Source: JBELHR01 sp049606855 (GTDB lineage: Bacteria > Bacteroidota > Bacteroidia > Flavobacteriales > Flavobacteriaceae). From it: DNA of 6,256 nucleotides. Location of the stretch: NCBI GenBank assembly GCA_049606855.1, contig JBMYVY010000024.1:1-6256 (forward strand). The letters are read 5' to 3'. Each line of letters begins with the position of its first letter. Position 1 is the first letter of the stretch. Both the position numbers and the translations under genes were made by a program. Positions 1-5,204 of the stretch are shown here, one piece after another. Below the pieces are notes generated by a model. The model saw only the letters and a program-made list of their open reading frames with translations, had not been told where the DNA came from and searched no databases.

Positions 1-54
1 GGTAGTATAAATGCTAAAAATTAATAATTAGTTAGTTTGGTATTTTGCTTTTAG

Positions 55-62
55 TATATTTG
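55..62 (+). promoter_or_regulatory. Bacteroidota-type -7 element upstream of tatA
   Basis: TATATTTG is an exact match to the Bacteroidota -7 consensus TAnnTTTG and ends 18 nt before the proposed tatA ATG at 81. A TTTG at 36-39 could be the -33 element, but the 15-nt spacer is shorter than usual, so the -33 is uncertain. A transcript starting just downstream of position 62 would exclude the upstream TTG codon at 45 as a start. Only the match is seen; activity is inferred. Confidence 0.5.
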
Positions 63-80
63 CCTTTTAAAATTTTGATT

Positions 81-257
81 ATGAATTACTTTTTATTTTT
101 AGGCGGGTATGAATGGTTGGTTATCGGCCTTGTGGTTGTTTTGTTATTCGGAGGTCGTAAGATACCTGAACTAATGAAAGGCTTAGGTAGTGGTATAAAA
201 GAATTTAAGTCCGCAACTAAAGAAGATGAGAAAGATTCTAAGGAATCTAAAGAATAA
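81..257 (+). CDS. tatA: Sec-independent protein translocase subunit TatA/TatE
   Basis: This 58-residue protein is the pore-forming or membrane-thinning subunit of the twin-arginine translocase, which moves folded proteins across the inner membrane with TatC. Residues about 5-24 form a single hydrophobic N-terminal helix. It is followed by the family hinge and amphipathic-helix signature FGGRKIPELMKGLGSGIKEF (about 24-43), containing the FG..K.PEL..GLG.GI..F pattern. The tail is short and very charged, rich in Lys, Glu, Asp and Ser (about 44-58). The ATG at 81 is chosen because a possible TTG start at 45 lies upstream of the -7 element and would add a non-family extension. TatA is preferred over TatB because the protein is short and lacks a long cytoplasmic helix. 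No tatC is in the window, so it stands alone here. The stop codon overlaps the foot of the terminator. Confidence 0.9.
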   Translation: MNYFLFLGGYEWLVIGLVVVLLFGGRKIPELMKGLGSGIKEFKSATKEDEKDSKESKE

Positions 258-283
258 AAAAAGCGGCTTATAGCCGCTTTTTT
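257..283. terminator. Bidirectional intrinsic terminator between tatA and the SPFH gene
   Basis: A near-perfect inverted repeat: AAAAAAGCGGCT (257-268), a 3-nt loop TAT, then AGCCGCTTTTTT (272-283). The GC core is six base pairs and both strands end in a run of six T. It lies between two convergent genes, so one hairpin can stop transcripts from both sides. It begins on the last base of the tatA stop codon and ends 17 nt from the SPFH gene stop. Confidence 0.93.
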
Positions 284-300
284 GTTAGTTGTTCTTTAGT

Positions 301-1221
301 TTATTGTGGTTCTTCCTTTTTAGCAGATTGAGATTCATTGATCTTGTTTGCTGCAACTAAACTCGTAACCATGTCGTTAAGCATGCTACTTGCTGCATTT
401 GGGTTGTTGGGAAGTAGAATTAAATTACTATTAGTATCTGAACCAATAGATTGTAAGGTGTCATAATGTTGTGTAATTACAATTAGTGCTGATGCTTCTT
501 GTGAATTTATTCCAGCTTTGTTAAGGACATCTACACTTTCTTCTAGTCCTCGTGCGATCTCTCTACGTTGATCTGCTATACCTTTTCCCTGTAATCTTTT
601 ACTTTCAGCTTCGGCTTTTGCTTTTTCTACGATCAATATTCGTTGGGCATCTCCTTCAAACTGAGCCGCAACCTTTTCACGTTCGGCTGCATTAATTCTA
701 TTCATTGCTTCTTTTACTTGTCTGTCTGGATCTATATCTGTTACTAAAGCTTTGACGATATCATATCCATAACTTAGCATTGCTTCTTTAAGTTCTCTTT
801 TGATGGCTTGTGCTATATCGTCCTTTTTCTCAAATACATCGTCGAGTTTCATTTTAGGAACTTCAGCTCTAACCGTATCGAAAATATAGGCGGTAAGTTG
901 GTCATGTGGATTCTGTAATTGATAAAATGCGTCGTATACTTTTTCTCTTAGAATTTGGAATTGAACCGAAATTTTGAGCTGAACGAATACGTCATCTTGG
1001 GTCTTTGTTTCTACGATAACATCGAGTTGTTGAATCTTGAGTGAAACTCTACCTGCGATTTGATCTATTATTGGTAGTCTGGCACTTAGTCCTGATTGTC
1101 TTATACTTTGGAATTTTCCAAATCTTTCTACAATAACAGTGGTTTGCTGTTTTACTACGAAAAAGGTGAGTGGGAGTAATAATAGAATTACTACTGCCAC
1201 AATGATGGTGGTTATAGGCAT
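301..1221 (-). CDS. SPFH/Band 7 membrane protein, HIR (hypersensitive-induced response)-like
   Basis: A 306-residue stomatin/prohibitin/flotillin/HflK-C family protein, probably anchored in the inner membrane and forming oligomeric rings or membrane microdomains. Residues about 4-23 are one hydrophobic segment. The SPFH core follows, starting with TTVIVERFGKFQSIRQSGL (27-45) and continuing through VSVQFQ-like strands and the RAEVPKMKLDDVF segment (118-130). Residues about 165-225 are Ala/Glu/Lys/Arg-rich and probably coiled-coil. The C-terminal part has VITQHYDTLQSIG (248-260), then a LILLPNNP stretch (268-275), a pattern I associate with HIR-type proteins more than with HflC or QmcA. The tail is polar. 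No NfeD-like partner gene is adjacent. It lies 54 bp downstream of gltX on the same strand but behind a strong terminator. The exact cellular role is unknown and the subgroup is assigned from memory of the family. Confidence 0.87.
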   Translation of the reverse strand: MPITTIIVAVVILLLLPLTFFVVKQQTTVIVERFGKFQSIRQSGLSARLPIIDQIAGRVSLKIQQLDVIVETKTQDDVFVQLKISVQFQILREKVYDAFYQLQNPHDQLTAYIFDTVRAEVPKMKLDDVFEKKDDIAQAIKRELKEAMLSYGYDIVKALVTDIDPDRQVKEAMNRINAAEREKVAAQFEGDAQRILIVEKAKAEAESKRLQGKGIADQRREIARGLEESVDVLNKAGINSQEASALIVITQHYDTLQSIGSDTNSNLILLPNNPNAASSMLNDMVTSLVAANKINESQSAKKEEPQ

Positions 1222-1233
1222 ATTTTTTTTTAT

Positions 1234-1241
1234 TAAAGTTA
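1234..1241 (-). promoter_or_regulatory. Possible -7 element of the SPFH gene
   Basis: On the minus strand TAACTTTA matches seven of the eight positions of TAnnTTTG, failing only at the last base. It ends 12 nt before the SPFH ATG, a spacing close to that at ybeY (13 nt) and gltX (16 nt). Its first T is the last base of the T-tract of the gltX terminator. No clear -33 element is seen, so this is tentative. A separate promoter is expected because the gltX terminator lies directly upstream. Confidence 0.3.
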
Positions 1242-1271
1242 AAAAAAAAACACACTCTTCAGTGTGTTTTT
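1241..1271 (-). terminator. Intrinsic terminator of gltX
   Basis: Read on the minus strand, AAAAACACACT pairs perfectly with AGTGTGTTTTT around a GAAG loop (stem arms 1271-1261 and 1256-1246), followed by more T down to 1241, giving ten consecutive T in all. It starts 4 nt after the gltX stop codon. The complementary A-run also makes the stem symmetric, but on the plus strand there is no gene to terminate. Confidence 0.9.
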
Positions 1272-1275
1272 GATT

Positions 1276-2781
1276 TTATAATTTTTCTAAGCCGTTTAAA
1301 ATACGTTGTTTGCATGTGGCATGACCTAAGTACTGCATAATTTGGAATAGATCTGGACCGCTTAGACTACCTACCATTAGTAATCGTAGAGGAGGCATGA
1401 CCTTACCAAAACCGAGTTCATTTTCTGTTAGATAGTCTTTTATTTCTTGCTCTATAATACTTGCTTCCCACGTTCTTATTTCTTCCAGTTTTATTATCAG
1501 ATTCTTCATTATTTCTGGAGTAGCTTCTTTCCATTGTTTTTTTACAGCCTTTGGTTCATATACTTCAGGATCTTTATAGAAGTAAGAGGTTAGGGGATAG
1601 AGTTCTTGAGGAAAGTTAGCTCGTTCTTTTACGAGTCTTGTTAACTCATCATTCATGAAATCGTTAGGTTCAATCTGATTATTTTGTAAATCCGACACAT
1701 AATAAGGTTTGAGCCTGCTATAATCCATCTTTTGTAACCATTGGTGATTAAACCATATGTTTTTTTCTGGATTAAATTTTGCCCCTGATTTACTAACTCT
1801 TTCTAAATTGAATTCTTGTATTAGTTCGTTAAGCGTGAAAATTTCTTGTTCGGTTCCGGGGTTCCATCCAAGTAATGCTAGCATGTTTATAAATGCTTCA
1901 GGGAAATATCCTTCTTCCTTATAACCTTTAGTTACGGGTTCATCTTGATTGGCTTGATAGTTTAAAGGGAAGACTGGAAATCCTAGTTTATCTCCGTCAC
2001 GTTTGCTTAGTTTTCCTTTACCTACGGGTTTCAGTATTAATGGTAAATGCGCAAATTCTGGAGCATCCCATCCGAAAGCGTCATAGAGAAGTTGATGTAA
2101 AGGCATAGAGGGAAGCCATTCTTCTCCTCGAATAACGTGAGTTATTTTCATTAAGTGATCATCAACTATATTAGCAAAATGATAGGTAGGCATTCCATCA
2201 GATTTGAATAATATCTTATCGTCTAAATTTGTTGTATTCACATTCAACTTACCACGTATGAGATCGCATAATTCCAATTCTTGGTTTTTTGGAGTTTTGA
2301 ATCTGATAACATATTGTCCGTTTGCAATTAACTCTTCTGTATTAACTGCAGTATTAAGTGAGTTGTTCAGTGATTCTCGGTTGTGTTGGTTGTATGAAAA
2401 CACTTCCTTTTCATCTTGCGCTTGTTGTCTTAGTATATCAAGTTCTTCAGCTGTGTCGAAGGCATAATATGCATGACCTTTTTGTAGAAGTGTTTTGATA
2501 TATTCTTGATATATACTTTTTCTCTCTGACTGTCTGTACGGACCGTATTTCTCATTCTTTCCAGGTCCTTCATCAAACGGTATGTTAGCCCATTCTAAAG
2601 AATCAATTATATATTTTTCAGCTTGAGGAACATATCTAGTTTGATCGGTATCTTCTATTCTTAATACAAAAGTACCTTGTAGTTTTTTAGCGAATAGATA
2701 GTTGTATAATGCTGTTCTTACTCCCCCAATATGAAGTGGTCCTGTGGGGCTAGGCGCGAAGCGTACTCGTACGTCTGACAT
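1276..2781 (-). CDS. gltX: Glutamate--tRNA ligase (GluRS)
   Basis: This class I aminoacyl-tRNA synthetase charges tRNA-Glu with glutamate using ATP in the cytoplasm. At 501 residues it is full length for bacterial GluRS. The N-terminal Rossmann domain opens with VRVRFAPSPTGPLHIGG (4-20), where HIGG is the GluRS form of the HIGH signature. It is followed by RIEDTDQTRY (41-50), also a GluRS hallmark. HVIRGEEWLPSMPLH (215-229) and the KMSKS-equivalent KLSKR (257-261) complete the active site. Residues about 320-501 are the helical anticodon-binding region. The zinc-binding cysteines found in some GluRSs are not seen around residues 95-130. The ATG at 2781 fits the family N-terminus and lies 16 nt after a -7 element. 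It is divergent from ybeY and looks monocistronic because an intrinsic terminator follows at once. Confidence 0.97.
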   Translation of the reverse strand: MSDVRVRFAPSPTGPLHIGGVRTALYNYLFAKKLQGTFVLRIEDTDQTRYVPQAEKYIIDSLEWANIPFDEGPGKNEKYGPYRQSERKSIYQEYIKTLLQKGHAYYAFDTAEELDILRQQAQDEKEVFSYNQHNRESLNNSLNTAVNTEELIANGQYVIRFKTPKNQELELCDLIRGKLNVNTTNLDDKILFKSDGMPTYHFANIVDDHLMKITHVIRGEEWLPSMPLHQLLYDAFGWDAPEFAHLPLILKPVGKGKLSKRDGDKLGFPVFPLNYQANQDEPVTKGYKEEGYFPEAFINMLALLGWNPGTEQEIFTLNELIQEFNLERVSKSGAKFNPEKNIWFNHQWLQKMDYSRLKPYYVSDLQNNQIEPNDFMNDELTRLVKERANFPQELYPLTSYFYKDPEVYEPKAVKKQWKEATPEIMKNLIIKLEEIRTWEASIIEQEIKDYLTENELGFGKVMPPLRLLMVGSLSGPDLFQIMQYLGHATCKQRILNGLEKL

Positions 2782-2797
2782 GATATTTGTTTTTACA

Positions 2798-2805
2798 CAA
2801 AGATA
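2798..2805 (-). promoter_or_regulatory. Bacteroidota-type -7 element of gltX
   Basis: On the minus strand TATCTTTG matches TAnnTTTG exactly, with 16 nt between it and the gltX ATG. No TTTG or TTG is found at the usual -33 distance, only an AT-rich stretch at about 2817-2832, so promoter strength cannot be judged. No Shine-Dalgarno sequence is visible in the short leader. Confidence 0.55.
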
Positions 2806-2843
2806 ATGAAGTTTGATAATATATATATGTTATTTACAATTAC

Positions 2844-2851
2844 TACCTTTG
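2844..2851 (+). promoter_or_regulatory. Bacteroidota-type -7 element of the ybeY-mnmG-methyltransferase operon
   Basis: TACCTTTG matches TAnnTTTG exactly and ends 13 nt before the ybeY ATG at 2865. If transcription starts a few bases downstream, the leader would be only about 5-8 nt, so the message would be nearly leaderless. The nearest upstream TTTG (2812-2815) is 28 nt away, too far for a normal -33. It is arranged back to back with the gltX -7 element. Confidence 0.6.
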
Positions 2852-2864
2852 CAAAAAATATCTC

Positions 2865-3272
2865 ATGATTGATTATATTTATAAGTCTGATTTTAAATTA
2901 GATAATGAAGTGAAATATACACAATGGCTGGAAAAGTGTATTGATATATTTGGTTTCGAACTTGGAGATTTAACATATACATTTATGTCAGATGCAGATT
3001 TACTGAAGTTAAATATTGAATATTTGGATCACGAGACATATACTGACATTATTTCTTTTGATTATACTATCGGAGAAATTATAAGTGGTGATATTATGAT
3101 TAGTGTAGATCGTGTTCGGGAGAATGCTGATAATTTAGGTTTATTGTTTCACGTGGAACTTTTACGTGTTATGGCACATGGGGTTTTACATTACATGGGA
3201 TATAAAGATAAAACTGATATAGAAAAAAGTGAGATGAGATCTCAAGAAGATATATTTATTAATTTGTTTTAG
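2865..3272 (+). CDS. ybeY: Endoribonuclease YbeY (rRNA maturation factor)
   Basis: YbeY is a metal-dependent RNase involved in 16S rRNA 3'-end maturation and ribosome quality control. The protein has 135 residues, slightly short for the family. It shows the LN.EYL..ETYTDIISFDY block (49-67) and the metal-site motif HGVLHYMGYKDK (105-116). Compared with the common HGxLHLxGxDH, His105 and His109 are kept but the third ligand position is Asp115. The position of the conserved catalytic Arg (YR in most bacteria) is Leu54. I recall both changes as usual in Bacteroidota YbeY, so this is probably a working gene. It is first in an operon with mnmG (19-nt gap). One parS-like site lies in frame at residues 95-99 (FHVEL) and a second overlaps the last base of the stop codon. 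Confidence 0.93.
   Translation: MIDYIYKSDFKLDNEVKYTQWLEKCIDIFGFELGDLTYTFMSDADLLKLNIEYLDHETYTDIISFDYTIGEIISGDIMISVDRVRENADNLGLLFHVELLRVMAHGVLHYMGYKDKTDIEKSEMRSQEDIFINLF
3146..3159. other. parS-like site 1 (ParB-binding), inside ybeY
   Basis: GTTTCACGTGGAAC differs by one base (3149) from the perfect 14-bp palindrome at the other two sites, and it fits the widespread chromosomal parS core GTTnCACGTG. It encodes Phe-His-Val-Glu plus the first base of the Leu99 codon of YbeY. The mismatch falls on the third base of the Phe codon, where C would also encode Phe. ParB binding is inferred from the motif. Confidence 0.7.
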
Positions 3273-3285
3273 TTCCACGTGGAAC
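3272..3285. other. parS-like site 2 (ParB-binding), ybeY-mnmG junction
   Basis: GTTCCACGTGGAAC is a perfect 14-bp palindrome of the parS type. Its first G is the last base of the ybeY TAG stop, and it ends 6 nt before the mnmG ATG, so it takes up most of the 19-nt gap between the genes. The motif occurs again unchanged after mnmG. ParB binding is inferred. Confidence 0.85.
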
Positions 3286-3291
3286 ATTTAT

Positions 3292-5169
3292 ATGAATTTA
3301 TTTAAAGACACATACGATGTTATTGTTGTAGGGGGAGGGCATGCTGGTTGTGAAGCAGCTGCTGCTTCTGCGAATATGGGCGCCAAAACATTACTGGTAA
3401 CTATGTCACTTCAAAATATTGCTCAGATGAGTTGTAACCCTGCTATGGGTGGTATTGCTAAAGGGCAGATTGTTCGCGAAATTGATGCGCTTGGTGGTTA
3501 TGCTGGTGTGATTACTGATAAAACTGCTATACAATTTAAGATGCTTAACAAGTCTAAAGGACCGGCGATGTGGAGTCCTAGGGCCCAATCGGATCGAATG
3601 AGATTTGCTGAGGCTTGGAGGATACAATTGGAGTCTATAGAGAATCTTGATTTTTATCAGGAAATGGTGGCCGGATTGCTGTTTGATGGAGATCGCATAA
3701 GTGGTGTAAGAACGAGTTTAGGTATCGAGGTTAAAGCACACAGAGTTATTATTACGGCAGGAACTTTCTTGAATGGATTAATTCATATTGGTGAGAAAAG
3801 TTTTGGTGGTGGGCGTTCTGGTGAATCTGCTTCTACTGGTGTGACTGAAGAATTAGTGGCTCGTGGTTTCGAAGCAGGAAGAATGAAGACAGGTACACCT
3901 CCAAGAGTAGATAGTCGTTCTTTAGATTTTTCTAAGATGATTGAACAACCTGGGGATTCTAATCCTGAGAAATTTTCTTACTTAGTTGATTCTCCTGTTT
4001 TAGAAAATCAAAGGTCTTGTTATATGACTTATACTTCGCAAGAAGTTCACGATTTATTAAAAGATGGTTTTGATCGTTCTCCTATGTTTAATGGTCGAAT
4101 TAAATCTAGTGGGCCTAGATATTGTCCATCTATAGAAGATAAGATTAATCGCTTTGCAGATAAAGATCGTCATCAGATTTTTGTGGAGCCAGAGGGATGG
4201 GATACTACCGAAATTTATGTTAATGGATTTTCTACTTCGCTTCCAGAGGATGTTCAGGATAAGGCGCTGCGAAAGTTGGCTGGTTTTGAGAATGTAAAAG
4301 TTTATCGATATGGATATGCAATCGAATATGATTTCTTTCCACCTACTCAATTAAAGCATACCTTAGAAACTAAATTGATTTCAGGTTTGTATTTTGCCGG
4401 TCAAATTAACGGTACGACTGGTTATGAAGAAGCTGGAGCCCAAGGTTTGATGGCTGGTATTAATGCAGTATTAAATCTAAGGGGAGAGGAAGCTTTTATT
4501 TTGCGAAGAGATGAGGCTTATATTGGAGTTCTTATTGATGATCTTATCACAAAAGGGACTGAGGAGCCATATAGAATGTTTACTTCTCGTGCCGAATATA
4601 GAACATTGTTAAGACAGGATAATGCAGATATTCGTTTAACTAGGAAGTCTTTTGATTTGGGCTTAGCATCTAAAGAACGTGTTCTGCGTTTGGAAGAGAA
4701 GCTTTCTAAAACAGAAAATCTTGTTGAATATATTAAGAAATTTAGTGTGAAGCCGGAACAGGTTAATCCTATTTTAGAATCTTATAATTCTGCTCCTATT
4801 AATCAATCTATGAAGTTGTTTAAGATTGCTGCTCGTCCTAAGGTGTTGCTAACAGATTTAATTCAATTGGATGGTTTGAAACAATATGTAGAAAGCTTGG
4901 ATGTGGATCGTGAGATTTTAGAACAGGTTGAAATTGAAATTAAATATGCAGGTTATATAAATAAGGAAAAAAATAACGCTGATAAGCTTCATCGTTTAGA
5001 GCATGTTAAGATTCCAGATAATTTTGAATATGATAATTTGAAGTCTTTATCTTTTGAGGCTCGTGAAAAATTGAATAAGATTAGACCGGTGAGTATTTCT
5101 CAGGCAAGTAGAATTTCTGGAGTGTCACCATCAGATATTTCGGTTTTATTAGTTCATATGGGACGTTAA
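3292..5169 (+). CDS. mnmG: tRNA uridine-5-carboxymethylaminomethyl(34) synthesis enzyme MnmG
   Basis: MnmG (GidA) is the FAD-dependent subunit that, with the GTPase MnmE, installs the (carboxymethyl)aminomethyl group at C5 of wobble U34 in a set of tRNAs, using methylene-tetrahydrofolate. It has 625 residues, typical for the full-length bacterial enzyme. The dinucleotide-binding motif VIVVGGGHAGCEAA is at 10-23. Family blocks follow: SCNPAMGGIAKGQIVREID (47-65, with Cys48), GGGRSGESA (172-180), KTGTPPRVD (199-207), RYCPSIEDK (276-284, with Cys278), FAGQINGTTGYEEAGAQG (368-385) and TSRAEYR (431-437). The C-terminal helical MnmE-binding domain ends with SQASRISGVSPSDISVLLVH (603-622). The ATG at 3292 gives the standard N-terminus. 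It is co-directional with ybeY and bracketed by parS-like sites 6 nt before its start and 6 nt after its stop. No mnmE is in the window. Confidence 0.98.
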   Translation: MNLFKDTYDVIVVGGGHAGCEAAAASANMGAKTLLVTMSLQNIAQMSCNPAMGGIAKGQIVREIDALGGYAGVITDKTAIQFKMLNKSKGPAMWSPRAQSDRMRFAEAWRIQLESIENLDFYQEMVAGLLFDGDRISGVRTSLGIEVKAHRVIITAGTFLNGLIHIGEKSFGGGRSGESASTGVTEELVARGFEAGRMKTGTPPRVDSRSLDFSKMIEQPGDSNPEKFSYLVDSPVLENQRSCYMTYTSQEVHDLLKDGFDRSPMFNGRIKSSGPRYCPSIEDKINRFADKDRHQIFVEPEGWDTTEIYVNGFSTSLPEDVQDKALRKLAGFENVKVYRYGYAIEYDFFPPTQLKHTLETKLISGLYFAGQINGTTGYEEAGAQGLMAGINAVLNLRGEEAFILRRDEAYIGVLIDDLITKGTEEPYRMFTSRAEYRTLLRQDNADIRLTRKSFDLGLASKERVLRLEEKLSKTENLVEYIKKFSVKPEQVNPILESYNSAPINQSMKLFKIAARPKVLLTDLIQLDGLKQYVESLDVDREILEQVEIEIKYAGYINKEKNNADKLHRLEHVKIPDNFEYDNLKSLSFEAREKLNKIRPVSISQASRISGVSPSDISVLLVHMGR

Positions 5170-5175
5170 AAATCA

Positions 5176-5189
5176 GTTCCACGTGGAAC
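5176..5189. other. parS-like site 3 (ParB-binding), after mnmG
   Basis: GTTCCACGTGGAAC is identical to the site at 3272-3285, including a flanking A on each side. It begins 6 nt after the mnmG stop and lies 15 nt before the proposed methyltransferase start. It has no loop and no T-tract, so it is not a terminator. ParB binding is inferred from the motif. Confidence 0.85.
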
Positions 5190-5204
5190 AAAATTTTAAT
5201 TAAT

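Noticed and set aside
45..80. Upstream TTG start extending TatA by 12 residues
   Set aside because: The TTG at 45 is upstream of the -7 element at 55-62, and TatA proteins normally begin just before the membrane helix, as the ATG at 81 does.
1049..1255. Minus-strand frame overlapping the SPFH gene start (68 codons)
   Set aside because: Out-of-frame shadow of the SPFH N-terminus. Its product is low-complexity and it begins inside the gltX terminator.
2204..2467. Plus-strand frame inside gltX (87 codons)
   Set aside because: It is antisense to a full-length, well-conserved gltX, and its product matches no family I know.
2791..2838. DnaA-box-like 9-mers (TTTTACACA at 2791-2799, TTATTTACA at 2830-2838) around an AT-rich core, suggesting oriC beside parS
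   Set aside because: The first only fits a relaxed consensus and the second has a mismatch. The 83-bp gap is too short and holds two promoters. A nearby oriC remains possible but not here on this evidence.
3272..3285. Palindromes near mnmG as transcription terminators
   Set aside because: The palindromes have no loop, no T-tract follows, and one lies in the middle of an operon. The repeated identical sequence fits a protein-binding site.
4057..4350. Minus-strand frame inside mnmG (97 codons), and another at 3406-3627
   Set aside because: Both are antisense to conserved MnmG motifs and have no promoter or recognisable domain.
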